Part shown: piece after piece, positions 20,508-29,638 of the stretch | Layout: every line of letters begins with the position of its first letter | How positions within the stretch are numbered: the stretch's first letter is position 1 | DNA from: Brucella sp. 21LCYQ03 | GTDB taxonomy: Bacteria; Pseudomonadota; Alphaproteobacteria; Rhizobiales; Rhizobiaceae | Assembly: GCF_023554105.1 (NCBI RefSeq) | Contig: NZ_JAMJWE010000013.1 | Coordinates: forward strand, 1-64,000 | Reading direction: 5' to 3' | DNA: 64,000 bases | Made by a program: the position numbers and the translations under genes | The notes under the pieces: generated by a model | The model's input: the letters and a program-made list of their open reading frames with translations, nothing else | What the model was told of the DNA's origin: nothing | Databases searched by the model: none

Positions 20508-20954
20508 TTATGTCAGCGGCGTCCAGCTTCCATCCGCGTTGCGGCAAGCCGTACCACGCGCACTTTGCGGCGCACCAGCTATTGTGAAACTGTGCGTATA
20601 CTGGCGGCAATTCTGCGACCCGACCTGATAAGGCTGCGCAGCAGTTACGTCACCAGAAGTAGAAGCACCTCCGCTCCATGAAACGACCTTACCCGCCGGC
20701 GAATATTCAAGTGCACGATATTCTGCTTCAAGTGCTTTTTTACGATCAGCCGCAGTCAATTGCCCAACGGAACTGCCAAGCAAGCCGTTACCCAACGACG
20801 CAAGAAGGTCTGGGCGCGTTTCTGTCTTTGAAGAAAGACCGCCGAGTGATGTCAGCCCAACACCCTTGCCGCCGCCAGATGTTCCACAGGCAGAAAGCGT
20901 AAGCGCGATAGACGCGATCAAAAGCGGAGCAGAAAATCTAGAAACCATCATCAT
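20508..20954 (-). CDS. Small outer-membrane lipoprotein, surface-antigen-like C-terminus
   Basis: The start at 20954 (MMMVSRFSAPLL) has GAAGG about 10 bases upstream; the frame is open to 21011. The lipobox LTLSAC-G predicts cleavage and lipidation at the Cys. The mature part is Gly/Ser-rich, then ADRKKALEAEYRALEYSPAG and a C-terminal module, QNCRQYTHSFTIAGAPQSAR then GTACRNADGSW, typical of RT0821/Lpp0805-type 17-kDa surface antigens. It is probably anchored in the outer membrane. It is next to feuQ on the same strand, but I see no functional link. Confidence 0.75.
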   Translation of the reverse strand: MMMVSRFSAPLLIASIALTLSACGTSGGGKGVGLTSLGGLSSKTETRPDLLASLGNGLLGSSVGQLTAADRKKALEAEYRALEYSPAGKVVSWSGGASTSGDVTAAQPYQVGSQNCRQYTHSFTIAGAPQSARGTACRNADGSWTPLT

Positions 20955-21048
20955 AACAAACCGGCCTTCATAAAGATGAGCATGCATATTATAGCAAAAT
21001 GCAGCTGTCATCCTAACCTTGTAGTGAGCCTTGCAGCAAAAACAACTC

Positions 21049-22437
21049 TCAATCTTCCGTCAGCGGCAACACAACGCGTACTGCAAGCCCACCCATATTG
21101 CTTCTTGCAAGATACAAACTTCCGCCATACTCGCGCACAGTATCCTGAACGATTGCTAATCCAAGACCGGTACCGGGCTTGGTTTCATCGACACGATTAC
21201 CCCGCTTTAATGCCGCCTCTATTTTATCTGACTCAAGGCCCGGACCATCGTCCTCAATAAGAATCTCAAACTGTCGTTTAAATTCTACCGGTGCTCGGAG
21301 CGTAATTTTTATACGCTTACGCCCCCACTTGCCTGCATTTTCGAGAAGATTGCCAACGATCTCTTCCAGATCTTCCTTTTCACCAGCAAAGACTGCACCC
21401 GGCAAAGTGTTCTTAAAACTGATATTGAAGGACGGATTGAGTTTAACCGTCACCCGCTCCATTCGTTCCAGAACTGGCGTAACCAGCGTTCGGAACACAA
21501 CGCTATCACGTTGCGCCGCAATGCGTGCGCGTTGCAGATAATGCTGTATCTGCACCTGCATCGCTTCGCTTTGTTCAAGAATGACGCGCCCCTGTTCACC
21601 GCCCATGCTTCGTGCTTCATTGGCAAGCACTGAAAGCGGTGTTTTCAGCGAATGCGCAAGATTGCCAACCTGCGTCCGTGAACGCTCAACAATGCGACGG
21701 TTGTTTTCAATCAGTGCATTCATTTCTTTCGCAAGTGGCGCAATCTCAATGGGCAGCGAAGTATCTAATTTTGCAGAACGCCCTTCGCGAATGTCTGCAA
21801 GTGCCTGACGCACCTTATCGAGTGGACGGAGCCCGAACAGAATAATGCCAGCATTGATGAAGACACTGCCAAGGCCAAAAATCGCAAGGTAGAAAGCGAG
21901 CTTTCTCCGGAAATCTGAAATTTCACTGATGACTTCACTCAGATTGCCCATCACACGAAAGCGCGCAACACGATTATCATTATCCAAAACGACTTCGGTT
22001 TCGACAATGTAAAGTTCTTCGCCGTTCAACCCCGGCAAAGTGTAGCTACGCATGAAAGAGCTGTCGAAAGGCACCTGCGATACCGGGATTTCTGGAACGA
22101 GGCGCCCAATTGACGATAGGGATTGCAGTTTGCCACTTACATTTTTCGAAATCGGATCAACAGACCAGTACCAGCCAGAAAGCGGGCTGGAATAGCGCAA
22201 TTCGCCCAGCTCCGGACGCCCCTGAAGGGTGCCATCTGGCGTTATGCTGACCGCTCCAACAAGACTGAACAGATGAGCCGTCAGCAGTCGCTCAAAATTG
22301 TTACGCGCTGCATCGCCGTAAAGTGTACTGATAAGTGTTGCCACAACGACAAGTGCGATAATGACCCACAGCGTCGAAAGCGTGACAACGCGGATAGCCA
22401 GCGAACGCAAAGGGGGGAAAACGCGAAGAAGCTTCAG
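21049..22437 (-). CDS. feuQ: FeuQ-type sensor histidine kinase, probable CTG start
   Basis: Two membrane segments enclose a periplasmic domain of about 130 residues, followed by a HAMP-like linker, HisKA with His262 in NLAHSLKTPLSVLANEAR, and HATPase_c (LLENAGKWG, EDDGPGLESDK, GTGLGLAIV). It pairs with FeuP. The only listed-type start is a TTG at 22410, which has no ribosome site. The frame is open further upstream, and a CTG at 22437-22435 overlaps the feuP stop (CTGA), preceded by AAGGGAG at the right distance, giving the natural-looking N-terminus (M)KLLRVFPPLRSLA. I therefore extend it to 22437. In Sinorhizobium, FeuPQ supports osmoadaptation through cyclic glucan export (ndvA). Confidence 0.82.
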   Translation of the reverse strand: MKLLRVFPPLRSLAIRVVTLSTLWVIIALVVVATLISTLYGDAARNNFERLLTAHLFSLVGAVSITPDGTLQGRPELGELRYSSPLSGWYWSVDPISKNVSGKLQSLSSIGRLVPEIPVSQVPFDSSFMRSYTLPGLNGEELYIVETEVVLDNDNRVARFRVMGNLSEVISEISDFRRKLAFYLAIFGLGSVFINAGIILFGLRPLDKVRQALADIREGRSAKLDTSLPIEIAPLAKEMNALIENNRRIVERSRTQVGNLAHSLKTPLSVLANEARSMGGEQGRVILEQSEAMQVQIQHYLQRARIAAQRDSVVFRTLVTPVLERMERVTVKLNPSFNISFKNTLPGAVFAGEKEDLEEIVGNLLENAGKWGRKRIKITLRAPVEFKRQFEILIEDDGPGLESDKIEAALKRGNRVDETKPGTGLGLAIVQDTVREYGGSLYLARSNMGGLAVRVVLPLTED

Positions 22438-23123
22438 TTCCCGCTCCCTTTCACATTTCCCTGCCCATCAGACCGAATGCGATAGCCCATACCGCGCACG
22501 GTTTCGATCAAATCGACGCCCATTTTCTTACGAAGGCGACCAACAAAAACTTCGATCGTATTAGAATCGCGATCAAAATCCTGATCGTACAAGTGCTCGA
22601 CAAGTTCGGTACGCGAAATCACCTCATCCATATGGTGCATGAGATAAGAAAGCAGGCGATATTCATGCGAAGTGAGCTTGAGTGCTATACCATCGACACT
22701 AGCCTTTGAGGTCTTAGTATCAAGATGAAGCGCGCCACAGACCAGCTCAGATGAAGCATGTCCTGCTGCGCGCCGGATCAAAGCACGCAATCGCGCCATG
22801 ACTTCTTCAATATGAAAAGGCTTTGCCACATAGTCATCGGCACCGGCATCTATACCAGCGACCTTATCGCTCCACCGATCACGCGCGGTAAGCATAAGAA
22901 CTGGCATTGCACGACCATCACGCCGCCAGCGTTCGACGACACTGATACCATCCATCCGCGGAAGACCGATATCGAGGATCACCGCATCATAAGGCTCGGT
23001 ATCGCCGAGATGATGACCTTCCTCACCGTCAAAAGCGCTGTCTACGACATAGCCTGCGCTCGCCATCGCATCAGAAAGCTGCCTGTTGAGATCTTTATCG
23101 TCTTCAACGATCAGAATACGCAA
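22434..23123 (-). CDS. feuP: FeuP-type OmpR-family response regulator
   Basis: A receiver domain (D8, D9; phosphoacceptor D51 in YDAVILDIGLP; K in VAKPFHIEEVMARL) is joined to a winged helix (LTSHEYRLLSYLMHHMDEVI, DRDSNTIEVFVGRLRKKMG). The sequence and the adjacent kinase and small exported protein match the FeuN-FeuP-FeuQ arrangement of rhizobia and Brucella. It is translated just ahead of feuQ, with a 4-base overlap if CTG is used, and 36 bases after feuN. Confidence 0.88.
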   Translation of the reverse strand: MRILIVEDDKDLNRQLSDAMASAGYVVDSAFDGEEGHHLGDTEPYDAVILDIGLPRMDGISVVERWRRDGRAMPVLMLTARDRWSDKVAGIDAGADDYVAKPFHIEEVMARLRALIRRAAGHASSELVCGALHLDTKTSKASVDGIALKLTSHEYRLLSYLMHHMDEVISRTELVEHLYDQDFDRDSNTIEVFVGRLRKKMGVDLIETVRGMGYRIRSDGQGNVKGSGN

Positions 23124-23159
23124 GCCATGTTCCCTTGCTTATTGCCGTAGCAAAGCCGC

Positions 23160-23456
23160 TTATTGTGCAGGTACAGCCACTTCAACGCGACGCGGACGTT
23201 CGCCATCACGTCCGGGTATAAGTACCACGACCACACACATGGCTCGTCCATTTTGCGTTGTCGGCGTTGATTTAGCCAACTGGCCGCCCTGCGAGGCAGC
23301 CACTTGCTCGCCAACTGCCGCGCAATCAGCGGCGGCAACGACAAAGACGTTTGACTTTTGAGGCGTCGCAATTGGTAGGGCACCGGCACTGACCGGCAAC
23401 AGACCAATGCTAACGGCCAGAAGCGCGAAAAATTTGAGAGCAGGGTTCTGTTTCAT
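23160..23456 (-). CDS. feuN: FeuN-like small periplasmic inhibitor of FeuPQ
   Basis: The 98-residue protein has a Sec signal peptide (about 1-26, cleavage after VSAGA) and a short mature part with two cysteines (AADCAAVGEQVAASQGGQLA and AMCVVVVLIPG). In Sinorhizobium meliloti the conserved small periplasmic protein FeuN, encoded just upstream of feuP, restrains FeuQ signalling and is needed for viability; position, size and export signal here fit. The start is the second of two tandem ATGs, with AAGGG upstream. I recognise the family mainly by context. Confidence 0.65.
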   Translation of the reverse strand: MKQNPALKFFALLAVSIGLLPVSAGALPIATPQKSNVFVVAAADCAAVGEQVAASQGGQLAKSTPTTQNGRAMCVVVVLIPGRDGERPRRVEVAVPAQ

Positions 23457-23671
23457 CATGTCCCTTATATAGCGCCTGCCAGCTGAACGATGCATGAACG
23501 ATACACTCCGCCGAATGACACAAAGGAAATTAAGCCCATAAAATAGCAAATGCCTCATATTAAGACAGCGACTATTTAAATCATTGTTTTTACACATAAG
23601 ATCATCCGGAGCATCCGTCAATATTCCGGGATCAAGCATATTCAATAACCCTGCTATCACGGTTTATAAAA

Positions 23672-23878
23672 TTATGAAATGCGCGAAGTTGCCCCTATCC
23701 GACCAAAAATGGCGATAAGGCCGGCGATTGCGGTAGCAAGTTGCAGCAATACATCAGTCAGTGCACCGTGATCCACGGTTTCGCTGACAAGACCAAACGC
23801 GCCCGCAAGCGAGAGAAAAATTGCGACCAATCCGGCCCAGACAGTGCGGGAAAGATACCATGCTTTATCGTCAGTCAT
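23672..23878 (-). CDS. Small holin-like membrane protein at the end of the GTA cluster
   Basis: The 68-residue protein has two hydrophobic helices (TVWAGLVAIFLSLAGAFGLV and VLLQLATAIAGLIAIFGRIG) and a basic tail (GATSRIS). The pattern (S-x-T-V-W-x-G-L ... GLIAIxGRIxATxR) is common in small phage proteins found beside endolysins, often called holin-like. GGAAG lies 8 bases before the ATG at 23878; an in-frame ATG at 23893 is also possible. It directly follows the megatron gene, so it is probably in the GTA operon. A lysis role is inference. Confidence 0.65.
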   Translation of the reverse strand: MTDDKAWYLSRTVWAGLVAIFLSLAGAFGLVSETVDHGALTDVLLQLATAIAGLIAIFGRIGATSRIS

Positions 23879-23894
23879 CAGATTTTCTTCCATG

Positions 23895-26800
23895 TTAAAA
23901 ATTGCTCTGAATTTGGATTGAAGCGAAATCGCCTGCTCCCACTCTGGTACTCAACATCGCAATCCGGACTTCAAAACTGTTAGTTCCAACCTCAGCAAGT
24001 CGGGCAGCGCTCGAATATGTCCACGCTGCGGTTGACACTTCCACTGTCCTAAAGCGCGCTCCCGCCTGCCATATTTCAACGCGATAATTTTCGCCGTCCT
24101 CGCCAAGCGGGATTTCTGCCCCCATCCAGCTATCCGCATCAATCCGCCCGCGCCTGATCCAGCTGAACAACAAATCGCCATTGCCAAGCCGTCCAGCCCT
24201 CACATGAACGGGACTCAGCGGCCTCAATGCCTGCAAGCCACCAATCGCTTTGACCGTATCGAAATATTCATCCGAGAATGACTTGCCTGCCGCGCCTATG
24301 CGCCAGTTAAGTTCCAATCCGATTTCAGATGAAGTCAGACCAATGCTCTGAACGCCGCCGTCAAATAAGATAAACGGCGTACCTGCTGGCTTTTCGAGCA
24401 GTGCGGCAGGCTCTGTGCCAAGCTGCCCGCGCAAGAGCTTGCTTAACCGCCAGCGATTTTGTCCAACTTCTTCAGCCTCCAAAAACTGAACCACTTCCCA
24501 TTTTTCATCGGGAGACTTCATCATCGCCATATTCGCCCCATTGAGGATTTGAGCGAGCGGCTTTGATTGCAATTCACCCGAGTAAAGTGCCAACTCAATG
24601 GTCTGCGCATCAACCATACGTCCGCTCGGGCCTCCAGCCAGCGGCGCGCTCAGTTCACCCATCACGGCACGTTCCATGATGAGGCTGCGCTCAGCAAAAC
24701 CGTCGCCTGTGGGAGAGGCATAAGCCACCACCCCTCGCCATGGCTTTGCATGAGCGGCAATGCGGAACTGGCCGGCAGGGTCTTCAGCGCCCGGCCATAA
24801 CGGCAAATCAATGAGATGGAAAATCGGCTTCATATCCGAAACCGGGCCACCCGGAGGAAGCTGCGGCGTTTCTCCTCTGTCCGCAAAAACGATGTTTGGC
24901 GCGAGCGCCACGGCTTTGACCGCGCGTACTTCACCGTCCTCCAAGGAAGACACAATATAGTGGCGTCCACCGCCCAGCATATCAAGTCGCACCCGGTCGC
25001 CAACATGAAGAGCCGCTTCTGACCATGGCAGTGAGAAACGTGCAGTCCGGCGTTCGGCATAGCGGCGCGCCATCCATGCTTCCGCAAGTGCGCTCGCCTG
25101 CCCTGGCTCCATGGAACCGGAAAGACTAAGGCTTTCGGTGCCTTGTCCAGCATCGCGTCGCACCGATGCACCAACCACCTGAAAATCACGCAACGGGTCG
25201 TTGCAGTAAAGCTCTGCCACGGAGGGTAAGTCGCCCTGATCTTCAAGAACCGCGGTCAGCGCTTCGCCATCGGCTGGTTCAACAAGCGTCGCCGCGACGT
25301 CAAGCAAAGGCGCCGCGCGACCAATGCTGCGAAACACAAATTGACCCGCCTGCTCAAATCCATGAATGCCAAACACATTCATCAGCGGCTCCAGTACACC
25401 GCGCGCCGTGCTTGGCTCCCCAATAACAAAACCAGTCAGATGACCATCAACGCCCGAGCAGTCCGCATCGGGCAAACCGAAATCAGCAAGAATGGCAGCG
25501 ATAAGTTCATCGAGCGCAATCCCGCTGATACGGCCATTGAGCCAGTGACCCAGCCGCCAGTTTGGTGTGTCTCCCCACACGTCGCCTTTCAGCGGAAATT
25601 CGGGAAACGGCCTCGTATCCCACGACCAAAGATAGATGCGATCCATGTCGAGCATCGGCCCGCCATAGACCGGCGAAACCGGATTATTCTCAGGCCAATA
25701 TTGATAATGCGCTCGCAAAAAGCGATCCATAGCAATGTCCGAGCGTGAACCATTTGAGAAATAAGGCGTCGCATTTTCCGAAGATTTCGGATCAGGGAAC
25801 ACATTCGGCTGGTTTGGTCCTTTATCGACAGCCGGACAACCGAGTTCGGTAAACCAAACAGGCTTGGATTGCGGCACCCATGCCGTTGGTGTCAGAGTCT
25901 CGGCGCCATCCACGCGGTTATAATGCGGATTGCTCCACCACGAACGAATGTCCTTGTAACGATAGACCCACGGCTTGCCTGTCATGCCATCGGTAATGGG
26001 CGTACGATTACGTTTTTCCCGATCTTCTTGACTTCCATAATACCAGTCAAAGCCTTCACCCGCTTCGATGTTATTGCTTAAACCATCAAGGTCATAAGCG
26101 CCTTCAAAGCCATCGGGATTGCCACCATCAAGATCACTGTCGCGCCAATCGGAAAGCGGCATGTAATTGTCGATACCAATGGCATCGATTGCAGGATGCG
26201 CCCATAACGGGTCGAGATTGAAAAAGAGATCCCCAGTACCATCCTGCGCCTGATAACCGAAATATTCCGTCCAGTCGGCACCGTAACTGATGCGGCAGCT
26301 AGCTCCAAGTTTGGCGCGCATTTCAGCAGCCAGTGCGCAAAGGTGAGTGACAAACGGAAAATTCACGCGGCTTTCACGGATGCTGGTAAGACCACGCAGT
26401 TCAGAGCCGAGCAGAAAAGCATCGACCCCACCCGCTTGCACAGCAAGACTTGCACAGTGATTCAGAAAACGCCTGTAACCCCATGTTCCACTGACGAAAG
26501 CTTCGACCTGATTAGCCGCTTCTGCGGTTTTATCTGGTGATCCAGCAACACCGATAGCTGGGTGACAGGTGATACGCCCGCGCCATGGATAAACTGATTG
26601 ACCCACACCACCGTAAGGAGACGGCAATTGATTATCCGCCGGAATATCCATCATGATGAAAGGATATAATGTTACCTTCAGGCCACGCGCTTTTGCATCA
26701 CGGATTGCATCGATCACACTCTGATCGGATGGTGTACCTCCATAGGCAGCGCCCTCGCCGCTCGTGGAAATCAGATGCGCGCCGCTACGCGTGACGTTTT

Positions 26801-27701
26801 CAACTTTCCATGTCTGGCTTGATGACGCTGCACTCTGATGTGTCACGCCCGGCCTTATCTGACATGATCCGGCGCGCAGATCATTGCCAAACCATGGCAG
26901 AACAATTGCGACATGCTGGAGTTGCGGACACAGTGCCTGCAATTCGTTCATCGCGACAGTCCAGTCACTTCGTCCACGTTTTGCATTGCGGTTAAGCGTC
27001 CGACGCTCACCCAATACCATCTGATCGGTAACGGGTGATGGTGACAGGCCAAACTCTGTTGAGCCGGGAATAAGCGCGATGGCACGCACATCACGCGCGA
27101 CTTGTCCGATCGGACGCATCACCTCGAACTGAAATTGCGGCAGGCGATTGCCATACACATCAAGCGGTATACGCTCGAAAACCACATAGGCCGTTCCGCG
27201 ATAGGCCGGTGCATTGCCGGTTCCCTGTTTGGCTTCAATCAGTGGATCGGGCTGCTGCGTATCTGTGCCGTGATAAACACGCATTTCGATTTCGGTGAGA
27301 TCAAGCTCCTGCCCGTCAGCCCAGACACGGCGAATACCAGCAATTTCACCTTCGGCGATCGCATAAGCCATATTGCCGAAATAGCTATAGGAGGTAACTT
27401 TCGGCCCACCCTTGCCACCCTGCCGCTCGGTGGTTTTCTTTTCCTCAAAACGTGTGGCCCAGATCAGCGTTCCCGAAAGTCGGGCGGTGCCATAGACGAA
27501 TGGCAAAGCTGCGCCTTCTTCGGCTGTCGCAACACGGCCGCTATTGAGGCGTGCGCCTTCCATATGGCGGGTCGAATTGATGATGGCCGTGTCGATGGCA
27601 TAGCCACCCATCGCTCCAAGCCCCGCGCCAATGGCAGCACCGACAGGGCCAAAAATACCACCAACGGCAGCACCCACCGCTTGCAGAACAACAGTCGCCA
27701 T
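23895..27701 (-). CDS. GTA megatron / host-specificity protein (RcGTA gp15-like)
   Basis: The 1268-residue protein starts with a Gly/Ala-rich hydrophobic region (about 1-45), followed by a glycoside-hydrolase-like (TIM-barrel) domain with WVYRYKDIRSWWSNPHYNRV and SKPVWFTELGCPAVDKGPNQ (about 560-640), and a phage-tail baseplate module. This is the organisation of the large tail-tip protein of Rhodobacter-type gene transfer agents, which forms the cell-piercing baseplate. It is the last large gene of the cluster, three bases after the peptidase gene. No frameshift is seen over 3.8 kb. Confidence 0.92.
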   Translation of the reverse strand: MATVVLQAVGAAVGGIFGPVGAAIGAGLGAMGGYAIDTAIINSTRHMEGARLNSGRVATAEEGAALPFVYGTARLSGTLIWATRFEEKKTTERQGGKGGPKVTSYSYFGNMAYAIAEGEIAGIRRVWADGQELDLTEIEMRVYHGTDTQQPDPLIEAKQGTGNAPAYRGTAYVVFERIPLDVYGNRLPQFQFEVMRPIGQVARDVRAIALIPGSTEFGLSPSPVTDQMVLGERRTLNRNAKRGRSDWTVAMNELQALCPQLQHVAIVLPWFGNDLRAGSCQIRPGVTHQSAASSSQTWKVENVTRSGAHLISTSGEGAAYGGTPSDQSVIDAIRDAKARGLKVTLYPFIMMDIPADNQLPSPYGGVGQSVYPWRGRITCHPAIGVAGSPDKTAEAANQVEAFVSGTWGYRRFLNHCASLAVQAGGVDAFLLGSELRGLTSIRESRVNFPFVTHLCALAAEMRAKLGASCRISYGADWTEYFGYQAQDGTGDLFFNLDPLWAHPAIDAIGIDNYMPLSDWRDSDLDGGNPDGFEGAYDLDGLSNNIEAGEGFDWYYGSQEDREKRNRTPITDGMTGKPWVYRYKDIRSWWSNPHYNRVDGAETLTPTAWVPQSKPVWFTELGCPAVDKGPNQPNVFPDPKSSENATPYFSNGSRSDIAMDRFLRAHYQYWPENNPVSPVYGGPMLDMDRIYLWSWDTRPFPEFPLKGDVWGDTPNWRLGHWLNGRISGIALDELIAAILADFGLPDADCSGVDGHLTGFVIGEPSTARGVLEPLMNVFGIHGFEQAGQFVFRSIGRAAPLLDVAATLVEPADGEALTAVLEDQGDLPSVAELYCNDPLRDFQVVGASVRRDAGQGTESLSLSGSMEPGQASALAEAWMARRYAERRTARFSLPWSEAALHVGDRVRLDMLGGGRHYIVSSLEDGEVRAVKAVALAPNIVFADRGETPQLPPGGPVSDMKPIFHLIDLPLWPGAEDPAGQFRIAAHAKPWRGVVAYASPTGDGFAERSLIMERAVMGELSAPLAGGPSGRMVDAQTIELALYSGELQSKPLAQILNGANMAMMKSPDEKWEVVQFLEAEEVGQNRWRLSKLLRGQLGTEPAALLEKPAGTPFILFDGGVQSIGLTSSEIGLELNWRIGAAGKSFSDEYFDTVKAIGGLQALRPLSPVHVRAGRLGNGDLLFSWIRRGRIDADSWMGAEIPLGEDGENYRVEIWQAGARFRTVEVSTAAWTYSSAARLAEVGTNSFEVRIAMLSTRVGAGDFASIQIQSNF

Positions 27702-27704
27702 TGC

Positions 27705-28139
27705 TTAACTTTCTGGTTCGGGGAAAATAAAAGTTCCGGCAATACGCTTGCGCCATTGCGGCACCAGTGCCGAAGACATCACACGATGCCCCTCATAGGC
27801 ATGGATGAAACGGTTCTCGTGCACCATGATGCCAAGATGCTTGGCAGCCACATCGCAGCGCCAGCGAAAGATGAGCAAGTCGCCCGGCTGTGGATCAACA
27901 TCGCTGCGCTTCTGCATATGTCTTGATGCTGCTTCAATCAGCGGCTCACCTATCGCGGCCTCAGCCCAATCGGGCGCATAGGCAGTGGGTGTCTCTGGCT
28001 CCACGCCATAAAGCGCACGCCAGATACCACGCACCAGACCCAGACAATCACAGCTTATACCGCGTGTGGAAGCACCATGCCGGTAGGGTGTGCCGAGCCA
28101 GCGCTCAGTCTCGGTCAGAACTTTGTCGGCAATATTCAT
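27705..28139 (-). CDS. GTA NlpC/P60-family cell-wall peptidase (gp14-like)
   Basis: The 144-residue protein has the catalytic cysteine Cys32 in GISCDCLGLV and a histidine in HLGIMVHENRFIHAYEGH, as in NlpC/P60 hydrolases of phage tails. In RcGTA, gp14 sits in the tail tip and cleaves peptidoglycan during DNA entry. The start ATG at 28139 overlaps the hub gene stop at 28136. Confidence 0.93.
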   Translation of the reverse strand: MNIADKVLTETERWLGTPYRHGASTRGISCDCLGLVRGIWRALYGVEPETPTAYAPDWAEAAIGEPLIEAASRHMQKRSDVDPQPGDLLIFRWRCDVAAKHLGIMVHENRFIHAYEGHRVMSSALVPQWRKRIAGTFIFPEPES

Positions 28140-29011
28140 GGGACGAGCACACTCCCATCGTATTCGTTGCCGCCGCTGACATAGGCAAAGGCAGCATCAT
28201 TTCCGGGGAGATGCGGGAAGCCGCGAAAATTCAATCCATTGGCAAACTTCGCTTTACAGGTGGCAAAGCTTTTGTCGCATCCGGCAACAACGTGAAAACT
28301 ATCGCCCGGCTTTGCAGCCAGCACCGGCGGCTCTGTAAGGCTCAAACTTTTACCGCTATGCGCCACAACGCGCACCGATGCGCCCTGATTATCGCCGCTT
28401 GTCCATGTAAGCCGCCCCTGCGTAAACCAGCCGCTGGCGAAACCTTCAAGACCCGCGACGCTTAGCATAGCACCCTCAGCGCTCGCGACAGAACCATTCG
28501 CAAAAAAGCGCGGATCACTGATGCTAACGCCGCAGCGCTTTTCCCCCAGCACGGCATCACACTGACGTAGAACGCGCCTGCCGCAGACAGCATCAAAGGC
28601 CGCCGCAGCGCCCTTCAACTCCATCACAAAGCGACCACCTGAACGCGTGATCGCACCCACGGTCCAGCGCCGCAAAAGCATATGCTGGCCCGGTGCATTC
28701 CAGTTGGCGAGATAGCTTTCGACGACCGCACCATCAAAGCGCCCCTGCTCAATGTCCGTATCGCTGATGCGTGAAGACGACAATACGCCCTCCACATCGC
28801 CACCCGCGATTGCAAGACCAAGCGTTGTCGTGGCTTCACTGCTGTTGAGACCCGTCAGCGGCTCGCAGGAAATTCCATCGAGATCGAGCGTCCGGTCATG
28901 GTCCGTAAAGCCCATGACCACCTGATCGGAACGTCTGATAAGCCATGCAAAGCAATGGCTTGTTACTTCGCCCTTCAGATGTGATTCAAGTTGCGCGGGA
29001 ACAGGGATCAT
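28136..29011 (-). CDS. GTA hub protein, DUF2163 (gp13-like)
   Basis: The 291-residue protein has the DUF2163 opening (LKGEVTSHCFAWLIRRSDQ, MGFTDHDRTLDLDG) and the C-terminal FAVC-type cysteine region (GCDKSFATCKAKFANGLNFR, GFPHLPGNDAAF). In RcGTA the equivalent protein forms the tail hub and binds an iron-sulfur cluster. Four-base overlaps at both ends (29011/29008 and 28139/28136) indicate translational coupling. Confidence 0.93.
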   Translation of the reverse strand: MIPVPAQLESHLKGEVTSHCFAWLIRRSDQVVMGFTDHDRTLDLDGISCEPLTGLNSSEATTTLGLAIAGGDVEGVLSSSRISDTDIEQGRFDGAVVESYLANWNAPGQHMLLRRWTVGAITRSGGRFVMELKGAAAAFDAVCGRRVLRQCDAVLGEKRCGVSISDPRFFANGSVASAEGAMLSVAGLEGFASGWFTQGRLTWTSGDNQGASVRVVAHSGKSLSLTEPPVLAAKPGDSFHVVAGCDKSFATCKAKFANGLNFRGFPHLPGNDAAFAYVSGGNEYDGSVLVP

Positions 29012-29637
29012 GCCTTGACCTCAATAATCGGGATGGAAGGAATTTCACCCGCCTGAAAGGAGGCAATGCTGGCTGTCAGCCGATCTGTGTCGAAGCGAAC
29101 CGGCACATCGAACAGAAAGCCAGTCGTCACCTCAGCGCCCTCGGCAGGCACATAAGCTGGCGTAAAAGCTACGGCTCCCGTGGCATGATCAAGCGTATAA
29201 GCCTCGCCCTCGTTAAGCTTCACACCATCGACGCCAATCAGCACCGACCCCATGACTGGGCGCGTGACCGGGCGGCTGTAAGCCTCATATTGTTTGGCAA
29301 GCTGAAAGCGCGTTGTGACACCGTCGCCGGTTCCAATGCGCTGATCATCATGTGAGGGCGCGGCAGTTCCGTTTGCTGAGGAAAAATCAAACGGGTCACG
29401 AAAGCGGAATGCATGCAATGATCCGCGTCGTGCCTCAAAAAAGGCAAGCACTGTTTTCAGATCATCCAGCGAACGCAAGCCTGTACCTGCATCAAAATGC
29501 CTGCGCGAATGCGCCCAACGTGCATTGCGCTTTTCCATGCCTGAGGTGAGCGTAACAATTTCATTGCGCCATTCGGTCCCGGTAGTGGACCCGAAGGATA
29601 CGCCGAGCGGAAAACGTACATCATGAAAGGCTTCCAT
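29008..29637 (-). CDS. GTA distal tail protein, DUF2460 (gp12-like)
   Basis: The start at 29637 (MEAFHDVRFPLGVSFG) has GGAGG 8 bases upstream, at the end of the tape-measure gene; the frame is open to 29670. The DUF2460 hallmarks are TEWRNEIVTLTSGMEKRNAR, ARRGSLHAFRFRDPFDF and GVKLNEGEAYTLDHATG. It forms the ring at the distal end of the tail tube. Confidence 0.93.
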   Translation of the reverse strand: MEAFHDVRFPLGVSFGSTTGTEWRNEIVTLTSGMEKRNARWAHSRRHFDAGTGLRSLDDLKTVLAFFEARRGSLHAFRFRDPFDFSSANGTAAPSHDDQRIGTGDGVTTRFQLAKQYEAYSRPVTRPVMGSVLIGVDGVKLNEGEAYTLDHATGAVAFTPAYVPAEGAEVTTGFLFDVPVRFDTDRLTASIASFQAGEIPSIPIIEVKA

Positions 29638-29638
29638 C

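Noticed and set aside
27102-27926. 274-aa open frame antisense to the megatron and peptidase genes
   Set aside because: It spans two real GTA genes on the other strand and has an improbable composition.
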